A stretch of 64,000 bases of DNA from Campylobacterales bacterium (GCA_016930915.1 JAFGFU010000024.1:20583-84582); one strand, 5' to 3'. Shown: positions 1-8,563, numbered from the stretch's first letter. A program made the numbers and translations. The notes: a model not told the origin generated them from the sequence alone.

Positions 1-556
1 CAATTTGAGCTGTTCTTTCATCAAGGAATGAGGCTATTTTTGTTTGGTCATCTTTTGGTGGCAGAGGCATTTTAATGTTTTTTAATTCTTTACTACTCAA
101 CTCCATAAAAGTTGTTCCACTGCCTAAACTATTAAGTAGTTCTGTTTTTGTATAAAATTGATAAAACATATATTTTTCATTAGTATTCTTATCAATAACA
201 ATAGATTTACATCCCTGATTTGTACATAACTCATTTTCTGCGATAGCTATATTTCCAATAGGAGCCCTTGTTGTCATAATTATTGAGTTTTTGGGAACTA
301 ATGTTGTGCCACAACTATTCAATCCAAGCTTAGAAATAAATCTTTCTGTATTGCTAATATAACTTGATTTATTAAAATCAGTTGGTGTAGCCCAAGAGAT
401 ATTTCCGTTCCAATATTTTTCTATTCCAGAAGAAGGAGTTGCCCCATTAAAAACTTTTGATATATATTTCAATTTCTTAACTTCCCAATCTTCAGGAATT
501 TCCCCCAACCACGCAACACCGCTCTCTTTATAAGAAGTATATTTTTCCAATGTCAT
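1..556 (-). CDS. hsdS: Type I restriction-modification specificity subunit HsdS (partial, cut by window edge)
   Basis: The reading frame starts at an ATG at 556 and stays open to base 1, so only the N-terminal ~185 residues are seen. The start (MTLEKYTSYKESG followed by VAWLGEIPEDWEV) is the typical opening of HsdS proteins, and PPKDDQTKIASFLDE near the edge matches the conserved repeat that ends the first target-recognition domain. HsdS gives the type I methylase/restriction complex its DNA target. It begins 2 bases after the hsdM stop, so the two are probably co-translated. The C-terminal half and any hsdR lie outside the window. There is no sign of truncation apart from the window edge. 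Confidence 0.88.
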   Translation of the reverse strand, partial: MTLEKYTSYKESGVAWLGEIPEDWEVKKLKYISKVFNGATPSSGIEKYWNGNISWATPTDFNKSSYISNTERFISKLGLNSCGTTLVPKNSIIMTTRAPIGNIAIAENELCTNQGCKSIVIDKNTNEKYMFYQFYTKTELLNSLGSGTTFMELSSKELKNIKMPLPPKDDQTKIASFLDERTAQI

Positions 557-558
557 CT

Positions 559-2907
559 TTATACTCCCAAAATCTCTTTGATAAGACCTTCACTAGCCTC
601 TTCAAGCTCAAGAATATCTTTTGCTACTTCTTCTAGCGCTCTTAGTGGTTTATGGGTATAAAAGTATTTGTTAAAGCTTATCTCATAGCCTATCTTGACA
701 CTATCAAGATTGATCCACGCTTCTTCTACATGTGGTTTTACCTCTTGTAAAAAGTACGCTTGGATGCTTACATGTAAAGGGATATTTTCACTGTCTCTAA
801 GCTCTGTTTCGCTCTCATACTCTACATATTCATCTTTTTTACCTGTGGCAAAGTAACCAAAGTGAGCAAGTTCATTTTCTTTACATGTAAGATGTGTTAA
901 GAGTTGTTCTTTTCTTTCTCCAATTATCTTACTGACTTTTTTGATTACTTTTTGTGCATTTTCATCATACCAACTTACAGCATTCAATATCGTATTTAGC
1001 TCGGTGCTACTTAGTTTTATCTTTTCATTTTTTAGTGTTTTTTCAACTTTATCTTTGAAGATATTAAAATCATCATATTCAGTTGTTCCTATTTTTTCTT
1101 GAAGTAATTTTGCTGTGTTTTCTAAAGTTTTATGTTTTGTCCATAACTCTTTTGAAAGTAGAGATTTCGACTGTTTTGTATTTAGTTCTATGTCATTTTT
1201 ATCTAAGTATTCTTCAATAGCTTTTTTATGTTTTGACAAGTCTACATAACACGCTGCTTTATACTCTTCTAAACACCATCTCATAGGCTCTTCTAAAGTT
1301 TTATCAAATTTTAGTGTTTCTATCAAATCATCTCTAAGCTGAGACTTCAATCTTTTTGGTCGCTCAATATTGACTTTGTAGTATCCAAAATCACTATTAT
1401 CAAAGATTTTTGATGAGATTTTTTTACCATCACACTCATCATCACATGTTTCAAACTTTTTATAAATCTCCATGATTTTGGAGATATGTTTAGGCTCTAA
1501 TTCGCAGTTTTTATCACCTAAATTTTTTCGCAATTTTGAGTATGAATCATTTGCATCGATGAGTTGCACTTTGCCTTTTCTCGTTTGTGCTTTCTTGTTT
1601 GATAAAAGCCAAATATAGGTTGTAATTCCCGTGTTATAAAAAAGATTGTTTGGTAGCTGGATGATGGCATCAAGGAAATCATTTTCGATGATATATCTTC
1701 GTATGTTACTTTCTCCACCACCTGCATCACCTGTAAAAAGGCTACTTCCATTGTGAACAGAGGCTATACGGCTTCCCACGCTGTTTGAAGATGATGGTTT
1801 CATTTTTCCAACCATTTCCATTAAAAAGAGTAACTGTCCATCACTACTTCGTGGAGTTGCATCTACATCACTTTTCTTGCCCCAATAATCAGCTAAATTT
1901 ACAATAAATCTTGTATCGATGACATCTTTACCATCTTTGATATATTTTTGTTCACTTACCCATGACTTACCATAAGGAGGATTGGAGAGCATAAAGTCAA
2001 ATTTTATTCCTGCAAAATCATCAACGCTTAGTGTTGAGCCATTTTTGATGTTTTCAGGGTTGTTTCCTTTTACCATCATATCTGATTTACAAATGGCATA
2101 AGTTTCGTCATTTATCTCTTTGCCATACAAGATAACATCACCTGTTGCTTTTATCTCTCCATCTTCATCTTTGATAAAATTTTGAGACTCTGTTAACATA
2201 CCTCCACTTCCACAAGCTGGGTCATAGATGGTCATAACTGGCGGTAGATTGTCTTTTATAGGGTCAAACACGATATGAGTCATAAGGTCTATCACTTCTC
2301 TTGGTGTGAAGTGTTCTCCCGCTTCTTCGTTGTTGTCTTCATTAAATTTTCGTATCAGTTCTTCAAACACATATCCCATACCAAGATTCGTCAGTGGCGA
2401 AAGTTTTTTGCCCTCAGGATCAAGTGCTTCTTTGTCTGTTAGATTTATGTAAGAGCTTGTAAATTTTTCTAAAACATCAAGAAGTACATCTTTGTCTGCC
2501 ATATGTTTGATTTGAGATTTTAATTTGAACTTTTCAATAATCTCTTGTACATTTTTACTAAATCCATTGAGGTACTCTGTGAAGTTTGCTTCAAGCATTT
2601 GTGATGAGTTTGTTGCAGTATCAAATAGTTTTTGTAAAGTCCATTTGCTAGTGTTGTAAAAAACATATCCACTTGAATCTTGTAATCCTCTCTCATCAAA
2701 TTCTGTAAAACCAGCTTCCTCTTTTTGAAATCTAAGCTCTTCGAGTACAGCTTCTTTTGTTGGCTCTAACAGTGCATCAAGTCTTCGTAAAACAACCATA
2801 GGCAAGATAACATCTCTATATTTACCCCTTACATACACATCTCTTAGACAATCATCTGCGATTGACCATATAAAACTTACTAATTTGTTGTGTACTGCTT
2901 GATTCAT
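559..2907 (-). CDS. hsdM: Type I restriction-modification DNA methyltransferase HsdM
   Basis: This is an N6-adenine DNA methyltransferase of 782 residues, the modification subunit of a type I system. The N-terminal helical HsdM domain is followed by EHFTPREVIDLM (about residue 198), the SAM-binding motif I DPACGSGGM (about 229) and the catalytic motif IV NPPYG (about 308), all intact. It is longer than many HsdM proteins (about 500-550) because of a C-terminal extension rich in charged helices that could contact HsdS or HsdR. It lies directly upstream of hsdS, and 11 bases after a methylase-specificity fusion on the same strand. It carries two copies of the TTACATGTAA palindrome (768 and 881), unlike the rest of the left-hand accessory block. 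Confidence 0.93.
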   Translation of the reverse strand: MNQAVHNKLVSFIWSIADDCLRDVYVRGKYRDVILPMVVLRRLDALLEPTKEAVLEELRFQKEEAGFTEFDERGLQDSSGYVFYNTSKWTLQKLFDTATNSSQMLEANFTEYLNGFSKNVQEIIEKFKLKSQIKHMADKDVLLDVLEKFTSSYINLTDKEALDPEGKKLSPLTNLGMGYVFEELIRKFNEDNNEEAGEHFTPREVIDLMTHIVFDPIKDNLPPVMTIYDPACGSGGMLTESQNFIKDEDGEIKATGDVILYGKEINDETYAICKSDMMVKGNNPENIKNGSTLSVDDFAGIKFDFMLSNPPYGKSWVSEQKYIKDGKDVIDTRFIVNLADYWGKKSDVDATPRSSDGQLLFLMEMVGKMKPSSSNSVGSRIASVHNGSSLFTGDAGGGESNIRRYIIENDFLDAIIQLPNNLFYNTGITTYIWLLSNKKAQTRKGKVQLIDANDSYSKLRKNLGDKNCELEPKHISKIMEIYKKFETCDDECDGKKISSKIFDNSDFGYYKVNIERPKRLKSQLRDDLIETLKFDKTLEEPMRWCLEEYKAACYVDLSKHKKAIEEYLDKNDIELNTKQSKSLLSKELWTKHKTLENTAKLLQEKIGTTEYDDFNIFKDKVEKTLKNEKIKLSSTELNTILNAVSWYDENAQKVIKKVSKIIGERKEQLLTHLTCKENELAHFGYFATGKKDEYVEYESETELRDSENIPLHVSIQAYFLQEVKPHVEEAWINLDSVKIGYEISFNKYFYTHKPLRALEEVAKDILELEEASEGLIKEILGV

Positions 2908-2918
2908 CTACCTTGCCC

Positions 2919-4655
2919 CTAAAAATTATTATGTATTGTATTTATTTTTTGTGTTATTTCTTCTATATCTTTGAACATTTTGATTTCATTATGAAAATTT
3001 GCGATGATCTGCTTATCTTCTTCATCTGTTAGCATTGGAACTTTTAACTTTTTAATTTCTATCGTTGCAATTTGTGGCATTGCCACGCCAGACACTAAAG
3101 TCGACAGCAACGCTTGTCCCAAGATTGATTTCAAGAACATATACAATACTATAGCTTTTTGTTTTTTATTATTACCTTTTAATCGTATGACTTGTACTGC
3201 TTGAGATGCGATCATCGTTTCACTTGCATCACCCACAATTGCCACTTTACCGATAGTTCCTTTTGTACTTAACAGTACATCATAAGGCTCCAATTTATAA
3301 GTTTGCAATCTTTTATACTGTGAACCTATTTGTTTAATTTTCCCACATTCAAAAAGAAATCCAGCTTTGCTAAAATCAGATGGTGAAACCTCATAAACTT
3401 CTTTTCCCTCGCCCTCATCTTTAAATAATTGTGATCTTCTTATCTCTGCTATGTTCTCCAAAGTGACAAGCTCAAAGTTGGTTAGTTTGTTGTGTATTGC
3501 TTCAATTTCATTAGAAATGATGTATCGATCAATGGCAAAAGAATAATTGTTTCGACAAAGTTCATCAGGCGATACGATCCTTGAGATGTTTTCTAATTCT
3601 TCTTTTTTTTCATAAAGCGATACGATACGATGAATGTCTTTAAGTGTAAGTCTTCTGCCTTCTCTTTGTACAAAACTTTCATGCTTGAGATTTAAAAAAT
3701 AGACATTGTTATCTTTCTTTTGTTTATTAACAATGACAAATGTTGTTTCGATTGATGTAGCATTATGCAAGTTCGGAGGTAGCTGTATAATTGCTTCTAA
3801 AAGGTTATTATCAAGCAGATATTTTCTAAATTCTTCATCTTGGCTACCTCTATACGTAAAGCCAACAGGCATTAAAACAACAGCCTTCCCACTCATTTGG
3901 GATAATATATGTTCAAATTGTGCAATATCACTGTTTGATTTTACTTTATGGAATTTAAATCTATTGTATTTGTCAGTACGTAAAAATTCATTATTGGTCG
4001 GTACACCCATTGGTGGAAAAGATAAGATACACTTGAATTGCATTAGCGAGTCTGGCGAATCTACTTTTATATACGTTGGGTGGGTTAATGGATCTGTAAA
4101 AGTAAAATCGATAGAAACATCTTCTATAGTTTTCATTAACTCAATCACAAATTCATCTGCAAAGGACTCTGCAAATATTTTTTTGTCTGTATAGTATGCT
4201 ATATTGTAACCATGGCTAAAAGGTGAATATATTTCCGAGCATTCTCCATCCAATAATCTGATCCCTAAATCTGCTATTTGATTTGCAATTGAAAAGCCTG
4301 TGTACTCTTCTGCGAGTGAAGAAAAAACATCAAAAACTTTTGGGACAACCAATTCTTCGTCAGCGATACTAAAAAGTTTATCTAGTACATCGTTTGTAAT
4401 AGTGTCAAGTCTAATATTTTGATGTAAAAAGAGCTCAAAAAGATTGTTTGATTTTGCTAGTGCTTGGATAGGGGATTGAAGATTTTTAACATCAACCCCT
4501 TGATTATAAACATATCTGAATGTTAATTCTTTTTGATCTATATCTGCTGATATTTTCTTCCAAGCAATCAGTAGATAAACAATTTTTGCAAGATGTTCAA
4601 CTTTCAACTTAATGTTAAAATCTCTGAGTAGTGAGATAAATTGCTTTTCATTCAC
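2919..4655 (-). CDS. Fusion of a degenerate N6-methylase domain with an HsdS-like target-recognition domain
   Basis: This 578-residue protein joins two type I R-M modules. Residues ~1-380 resemble the HsdM methylase core: a helical N-terminus, a Rossmann-like segment, and the late motif DNNLLEAIIQLPPNLH seen in HsdM proteins. Residues ~400-578 form one target-recognition domain of HsdS type, with the ending MPQIATIEIKKLKVPM. The catalytic motifs are badly degraded. The place of motif I (DPACGSGG in the neighbour) reads SPFSHGYN, and the place of NPPY reads SFPPM at about residue 210. It is therefore probably unable to methylate and may act as a DNA-recognition or scaffold subunit. It ends 11 bases before hsdM. 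Two copies of an inverted repeat (4683, 4741) lie just upstream of its start. A decayed gene is an alternative, but the frame is intact. Confidence 0.75.
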   Translation of the reverse strand: MNEKQFISLLRDFNIKLKVEHLAKIVYLLIAWKKISADIDQKELTFRYVYNQGVDVKNLQSPIQALAKSNNLFELFLHQNIRLDTITNDVLDKLFSIADEELVVPKVFDVFSSLAEEYTGFSIANQIADLGIRLLDGECSEIYSPFSHGYNIAYYTDKKIFAESFADEFVIELMKTIEDVSIDFTFTDPLTHPTYIKVDSPDSLMQFKCILSFPPMGVPTNNEFLRTDKYNRFKFHKVKSNSDIAQFEHILSQMSGKAVVLMPVGFTYRGSQDEEFRKYLLDNNLLEAIIQLPPNLHNATSIETTFVIVNKQKKDNNVYFLNLKHESFVQREGRRLTLKDIHRIVSLYEKKEELENISRIVSPDELCRNNYSFAIDRYIISNEIEAIHNKLTNFELVTLENIAEIRRSQLFKDEGEGKEVYEVSPSDFSKAGFLFECGKIKQIGSQYKRLQTYKLEPYDVLLSTKGTIGKVAIVGDASETMIASQAVQVIRLKGNNKKQKAIVLYMFLKSILGQALLSTLVSGVAMPQIATIEIKKLKVPMLTDEEDKQIIANFHNEIKMFKDIEEITQKINTIHNNF

Positions 4656-4682
4656 AATGTAAACCTTACAAAATAATTAGTC

Positions 4683-4752
4683 TAGTATTTACTAGATATT
4701 TTGAAATGTTAGCAATTTTTGTTGTATTTGTCAAGTAGTCTAGTATTTACTA
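4683..4752. promoter_or_regulatory. Paired operator-like repeats TAGTCTAGTATTTACTA
   Basis: A 17-base sequence occurs twice without mismatch, at 4678-4694 and 4736-4752, 58 bases apart. Its core TAGTATTTACTA is an inverted repeat (TAGTA, TT, TACTA). The pair fills the gap between the HUH-protein gene and the start of the methylase-specificity fusion, which is where a promoter for the R-M genes would lie. The core also occurs inside the primase-helicase gene at 10272-10283. It could be a regulator operator or a replication iteron; no binding protein can be named. Confidence 0.5.
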
Positions 4753-4760
4753 CCACTTGA

Positions 4761-5351
4761 TCAACTCCTAGATCTTCCTTCTTTCTTTTGATCTTTTTTA
4801 ATAGTACCACGCTTAAATGCTCTATCTTTTGAACTATTTTTAACAGGTTCTATCGTTTGTTCTTCTTTGCAAAAATACGATAAAACATTTACCACTAATA
4901 TCGTTCGTTTTTTCTTGTCCTTACGATCTAGTAGCCCTATGCCATTGCTATCAGAGTCATATTCATTGCGATGGCAATTATGATAACTTCCTTTTCCCCC
5001 TGTAATTTCTTCCCAATACTTACCAATCTGATCAGCTTTATAAGAACTATTTTGTACTTTTTGTCCATCGTACATAAAAAGAGTATGGAAATGTATGCCT
5101 TTACTTTCTGTATATTCTTGTTTGCATATGTAGCCCTCCTGATCTTTAAAGACAGAGGGTTTACTTCGTCTGTTGTTCATCATACGATTAAAGTCATTAT
5201 TTGCATCATTAAGTGTTATATTTTCGCTATATGGCTTATCGTAGGATAAATCAACTCTGATGATATTGAGTTTTGAGTTGTCCGCTATAAGTGCATCAGT
5301 ATAAGCTATTGCACTTTTCAATCTCTTATTGTTTTGTTTGTTGTTTGACAT
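4761..5351 (-). CDS. YagK/YfjJ-family (inovirus Gp2-like) HUH replication protein
   Basis: This 196-residue protein resembles the YagK/YfjJ family, also known as inovirus Gp2-like proteins, found on cryptic prophages and plasmid-like elements. The clearest motif is GIHFHTLFMY around residue 87, an H-hydrophobic-H signature of rolling-circle HUH nucleases. It follows an early strand (IIRVDLSYDK) typical of that fold. A candidate nicking tyrosine is hard to assign; Y110 (KYWEEITGG) is possible. The C-terminus is lysine- and arginine-rich. The start has a good ribosome site (AAGGAG, then ATACAA, then ATG). It probably starts replication or transfer of the integrated element. Family membership is judged from the motif and overall pattern. 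Confidence 0.68.
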   Translation of the reverse strand: MSNNKQNNKRLKSAIAYTDALIADNSKLNIIRVDLSYDKPYSENITLNDANNDFNRMMNNRRSKPSVFKDQEGYICKQEYTESKGIHFHTLFMYDGQKVQNSSYKADQIGKYWEEITGGKGSYHNCHRNEYDSDSNGIGLLDRKDKKKRTILVVNVLSYFCKEEQTIEPVKNSSKDRAFKRGTIKKDQKKEGRSRS

Positions 5352-5650
5352 TTGTATCTCCTTAAATGTATTTATTTCAACTAAAGGTATGTATACAAAA
5401 AATATAGTGTTTGATACTCTTTTATGATAGAGTGTAATAGTACAAAATACAAAGATATTGCCATAAAGAATAAATAATATAATACGATAATATTAAAAAC
5501 CTATTTTTTTGGATAAGAAATATCCCGTAATAGCTTATAGTGTAAAAAATAAAGTGCCTTAATTTAGGGCGTTTTCAGAAATGAGTAGGATATACAAAGT
5601 TAGGAATTGACTTCAAGAAAAAAAACAAGGTGCGGATGCAGTAGAAACCC
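5352..5650. other. Non-coding gap upstream of the HUH gene
   Basis: This 300-base AT-rich stretch holds no convincing ORF. It contains the ribosome site of the HUH gene and several AT-rich boxes (5470-5500) that could be promoters. By position it could hold the origin nicked by the HUH protein, but I see no clear nick-site hairpin. Confidence 0.3.
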
Positions 5651-5806
5651 TTATGTCTCTACTGCATGAAGTGAATGGAGTTTGCAACGAATTTGTGCTT
5701 TAATATCTTGGCGTAGCGCTGAATCTTTGAGTAGAAAAGCCAAACCATATGTTGTCCAGTCTTTGAAATTGGATTTGGCTTCTTTGTTGATATAGCAGTA
5801 TTTCAT
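5651..5806 (-). CDS. Small hypothetical protein, 51 residues
   Basis: This short ORF (MKYCYINKEAKSNFKDWTTY at its start, ending LHSLHAVET) begins inside the stop codon of the DUF2958 gene with an ATGA overlap, the arrangement of a translationally coupled gene. It has a mixed, soluble-looking composition with two cysteines (C4, C41) and no membrane segment. I recognise no family. The coupling and orderly start and stop make it a likely real gene of the phage-like block, perhaps acting with the DUF2958 protein. Confidence 0.5.
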   Translation of the reverse strand: MKYCYINKEAKSNFKDWTTYGLAFLLKDSALRQDIKAQIRCKLHSLHAVET

Positions 5807-6111
5807 TCGTACTTTTTGTGTATTTGAGATAACAACGTAGGCTTAAACTGTAGATCACGTTCAACCGCCAAACCTAAAAAGCCCTTGATCGTTTTCAATT
5901 CGTTTAAACTAAAATAGCCTAATTCATTTTCAAGTCCTTGCACATAACCATAGCATGTATCCATATCCTCTTTGAAAAGCTCAATAACATACCATGTCCA
6001 ATTTGAATCAGGTGTAAAGAGCTTAATATGGCACACTGGATCTTTTGTGTCTTCCGTTTGGTAGAGTGTTGGGATGCTAGCACGTAGTGAGATTGGTATG
6101 AGATCATCCAT
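5803..6111 (-). CDS. DUF2958 family protein
   Basis: This 102-residue protein matches the DUF2958 family by its start (DDLIPISLRASIPTLYQTED) and the hallmark FTPDSNWTWY at residues 32-41, followed by ELFKEDMDTCYGYVQGLE. The family is common on conjugative plasmids, integrative elements and phages, and its biochemical role is unknown. It follows the Rad52-like gene after 1 base and overlaps the next small ORF by ATGA, so it is part of one transcript with the recombination genes. Confidence 0.8.
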   Translation of the reverse strand: MDDLIPISLRASIPTLYQTEDTKDPVCHIKLFTPDSNWTWYVIELFKEDMDTCYGYVQGLENELGYFSLNELKTIKGFLGLAVERDLQFKPTLLSQIHKKYE

Positions 6112-6112
6112 C

Positions 6113-6775
6113 TTATGCCGCCTGTTGCTCTAGTGGTTTACACCAATGTTTTGATCGACCATCCCACTTGAATCCACATGCCTTAATGGTGTCTTTCTTG
6201 GCAAAGATATCATCACCCATGACAATGAGGTTTTGTCCTTGTTGCATAACGCTCAAGCCTAAATTGGAGAGTTTGGAATAATCTTGTGGTGCAGCGTTCA
6301 TCTGGTTGGATGGTTTAGGTTGCTGTGTCTGTTGAGAGCTTTGATGTTGTCTACTTTTATCATAGAGTGAATTACCAAACTGATTTCCAAAGCTTCGCAT
6401 GGCACGTTTAAATGCATCCGTAACCGCTTCTTTAGCAGCACTTTCATATGCATCGGAAAGTGTCTTGGCAATACCTGTACCAAAGCCAACATCTTCTCGA
6501 CTGATGTGTTGTGTATGTTGTGCATCACATACTTTTACAGCAACAATGGCTTTATAGCAGAGGACAATGTTTTGATTTTGGTTAGACTCTTGTGATACTT
6601 GCTCTAATGTGGAGATGTTATAGCTCCAATTGCCATATCCAAAGATTTTATTAGCCGTATCAATAACATCAAAGCCTTCTAAATAGGAAAGCTCAATATC
6701 TCCTTTTGAGCGACTTTTGATTCGGGTGTTTTCAAGCTCATGTGAGAGAGCTTGGTTTTGTTGTTGATCAAACAT
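6113..6775 (-). CDS. Rad52/Rad22-like single-strand annealing protein
   Basis: This 220-residue protein has the core of the Rad52/22 family of single-strand annealing proteins found in phages. Residues ~25-65 read LSYLEGFDVIDTANKIFGYG, then NWSY, and residues ~95-140 carry VGFGTGIAKTLSDAYESAAK and EAVTDAFKRAMRSFGNQFG, the typical glycine/alanine stretch that ends the annealing core. A glutamine-rich linker leads to a C-terminal module (DDIFAKKDTIKACGFKWDGR) that may bind DNA or a partner. It would pair complementary strands during replication or recombination of the element. It lies between the Gp157-like and DUF2958 genes with very short gaps, so all are probably transcribed together. Confidence 0.8.
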   Translation of the reverse strand: MFDQQQNQALSHELENTRIKSRSKGDIELSYLEGFDVIDTANKIFGYGNWSYNISTLEQVSQESNQNQNIVLCYKAIVAVKVCDAQHTQHISREDVGFGTGIAKTLSDAYESAAKEAVTDAFKRAMRSFGNQFGNSLYDKSRQHQSSQQTQQPKPSNQMNAAPQDYSKLSNLGLSVMQQGQNLIVMGDDIFAKKDTIKACGFKWDGRSKHWCKPLEQQAA

Positions 6776-6786
6776 GCTTTTTCTCC

Positions 6787-7374
6787 TTATGCTGCTTCAA
6801 CGATGTTGAGCAGTTCTTCTGCTTGAGTACCTAGTCCTATACGTTTTGCATTGACCTTTACTTTTGCAGGTATTTTTGTGGTATTGGTTTCGCTTTTCAC
6901 AAATGCTGCTAACTCTTCTTTACCTTCACCGCTCATCATTGCTTGCTCAATCGCTTCTACATCAGGTTGGTATTTGATATACCCTAAACGCATCACGGCT
7001 TCATGATCTAAGATCGCGAAGGATGTTTGAGTACTCGATGTTTCATTACTAAGGGTTAAAGAGCTAATGATATTTCCATCAATACGATCAACGCCATTTT
7101 CTAAGAACACTGTAGCAATGATCTCTTTTGCGATTTCAAGCGACTCTGAGAGTCTTTTTTTGAGGTTTTGAAGCTCTTTAATATCGTTGGCGAGGGTGTC
7201 AATCTTTGATTTGATTTCTTGAAGCGATAAGCCCACATAATCTGCTCTTTGATAGTAGGGCTTTGCTGTGTCTTGAAGAATGGAATGGATGTAGTCTGAG
7301 AAGTATTGTGTGGATTTTGAGGTTGCTAAACTTTCAATGTGTGTTTGTAGTTGGTAATTGAGCAGTTTCATCAT
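6787..7374 (-). CDS. Siphovirus Gp157-like protein
   Basis: This 195-residue protein resembles phage Gp157-family proteins. Residues ~40-115 form a long coiled-coil helix pair (SLQEIKSKIDTLANDIKEL, then QNLKKRLSESLEIAKEIIA), followed by a small beta-rich part containing LENGVDRIDGN and a C-terminal segment where PAKVKVNAKRIG would bind. In phages it travels with single-strand annealing proteins, which fits the Rad52-like neighbour. Its function is not established; a role with recombinase or host exclusion has been suggested for the family. The start could be the first or second of two adjacent ATGs. Confidence 0.62.
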   Translation of the reverse strand: MMKLLNYQLQTHIESLATSKSTQYFSDYIHSILQDTAKPYYQRADYVGLSLQEIKSKIDTLANDIKELQNLKKRLSESLEIAKEIIATVFLENGVDRIDGNIISSLTLSNETSSTQTSFAILDHEAVMRLGYIKYQPDVEAIEQAMMSGEGKEELAAFVKSETNTTKIPAKVKVNAKRIGLGTQAEELLNIVEAA

Positions 7375-7381
7375 TCATCCC

Positions 7382-8200
7382 TTATGCTGCCATCATGAGA
7401 GAAGGTGTTTTTAAATCAGCCACCATTTGAACAATAGAGAAGAGTTCTTTATTCATCTTGAGATTGGCATCAATGGCAGTAATCGGTTTGGAGGTAAAGG
7501 TTTTACCTGTTACTTTGTTGGAGCCTTTGATTCCACCTCGGATGATTGCTTCTTGAACACGGTTGAATACGTTCCACAGTGTAGGAGCTTCATCTTCGTC
7601 TCTTTGTATGTGTAAGAACTCTTTAAAGTCCACACTATGCACTTCTTTATCGAATCGAATATCCAGTGCTGCTTTTGCAAACGAGTGTTGCTCTGCAACG
7701 GATAGTTCAATCGCTTTGAAAGTTTCAATCTCTTCTTGGATGCTTGGCATATGTGAGGTTACTTCATCAATGGCTGTATGTACTTTCTCAAAGTTAAACC
7801 CAGCGTGAATAATGGAGTGGTGCGAAAAGGTGTGTGATGGCACCACAAGCATATTGGCACATACCAAACGAAAGATGGCTAAATCAACACTAAAGGAGGA
7901 TGTTCGATTGTGTGAATTGGTAAGCACAATATCAGCATACTCTTCATTGGCACGGGGGCGTAAAAGATGCTCTAGGCTTCTAAACTGAATGATATGTTTT
8001 TGATAGCCTTTGTTCTCGTGATTTCTCACGCGACTTTCACCTGCCATAATGGGGTAATAGCCTGCATGTCTGAATGTATCCAACACAGAATAGGTTGGTA
8101 CAAAAGCATATTTATCAGAAACTCCTTCAATAGGGTTCTCTGAAAAGATGGAGGGTGCTTGTGCTCTTAATTGCTCATTGCTAAGTGGTCTTACACTCAT
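7382..8200 (-). CDS. DUF932 (phage/plasmid-like) protein
   Basis: This 272-residue protein is of the DUF932 type, a family common on plasmids, phages and integrative elements. The features are an N-terminal PTYSVLDTFRHAGYYPIMAG, then HIIQFRSLEHLLR and a central stretch (FSVDLAIFRLVCANMLVVPS) that is a signature of the family. Its molecular role is unknown. It is preceded by a good ribosome site (AAGGAAATAACT, then ATG). It starts 56 bases after a chain of three small ORFs on the same strand and is followed 7 bases later by the Gp157-like gene, so it is likely the first long gene of the recombination operon. Confidence 0.82.
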   Translation of the reverse strand: MSVRPLSNEQLRAQAPSIFSENPIEGVSDKYAFVPTYSVLDTFRHAGYYPIMAGESRVRNHENKGYQKHIIQFRSLEHLLRPRANEEYADIVLTNSHNRTSSFSVDLAIFRLVCANMLVVPSHTFSHHSIIHAGFNFEKVHTAIDEVTSHMPSIQEEIETFKAIELSVAEQHSFAKAALDIRFDKEVHSVDFKEFLHIQRDEDEAPTLWNVFNRVQEAIIRGGIKGSNKVTGKTFTSKPITAIDANLKMNKELFSIVQMVADLKTPSLMMAA

Positions 8201-8256
8201 AGTTATTTCCTTATTAGATTTAAGAATAGATGTTGAAAGTCTTATAGACTAAAGCA

Positions 8257-8334
8257 TTATTTGTTTGAATTAAGTGTCTCTTTTATTGCGGTTGCTATTG
8301 CAATCACTAATGTTAAAATGACGGACGGTTCCAT
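8257..8334 (-). CDS. Small hydrophobic peptide ORF, 25 residues
   Basis: This ORF encodes MEPSVILTLVIAIATAIKET plus five residues, a single membrane-type helix with a short charged tail. Its ribosome site AGGAG lies 8 bases before the ATG, inside the preceding small ORF. Size and hydrophobic character resemble small membrane peptides such as type I toxins, but no family match can be claimed. It is the last of three overlapping small ORFs leading into the DUF932 gene. Confidence 0.4.
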   Translation of the reverse strand: MEPSVILTLVIAIATAIKETLNSNK

Positions 8335-8441
8335 CTTTTACACTCCTGATAGTGGTCTACAATATGAATGACGAGGGGTAAAAGCAGTATTAGCATCTGG
8401 CAGTTACACTTCTTTGGTTTTTGAAATGACTTCGTTTTCAT
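8313..8441 (-). CDS. Small cysteine-containing peptide ORF, 42 residues
   Basis: This ORF starts within the stop codon of the preceding 29-residue ORF (ATGA overlap) and overlaps the next by 22 bases. Its sequence begins MKTKSFQKPKKCNCQ, then LILLLPLVIHIV, then a charged tail, giving a basic N-terminus and one hydrophobic segment, with cysteines at 12, 14 and 34. I recognise no family. Chain position and overlaps support translation. Confidence 0.38.
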   Translation of the reverse strand: MKTKSFQKPKKCNCQMLILLLPLVIHIVDHYQECKRWNRPSF

Positions 8442-8527
8442 AACACATCTCCCATTTTCCGTTTCCCAACCAAAACTAAGCTCATTAGTTTGGTATGGAA
8501 TGTGACATTTTCATCCTCTATTCTCAT
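8438..8527 (-). CDS. Small leader ORF, 29 residues
   Basis: This is the first of three chained small ORFs (MRIEDENVTFHTKLMSLVLV plus nine residues). It has a clear ribosome site (AAGGAGACCT, then ATG) and ends in an ATGA overlap with the next ORF. An 8-base inverted repeat (AAGAATAG, GCT, CTATTCTT at 8564-8582) lies upstream and could be an operator or attenuator. The function is unknown. Confidence 0.4.
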   Translation of the reverse strand: MRIEDENVTFHTKLMSLVLVGKRKMGDVL

Positions 8528-8563
8528 AGGTCTCCTTTTTGTTTATTGCTGTGTGGAAGTCAA

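Noticed and set aside
1..556. hsdS as a truncated pseudogene
   Set aside because: The frame is open to the first base; it is simply cut by the window edge.
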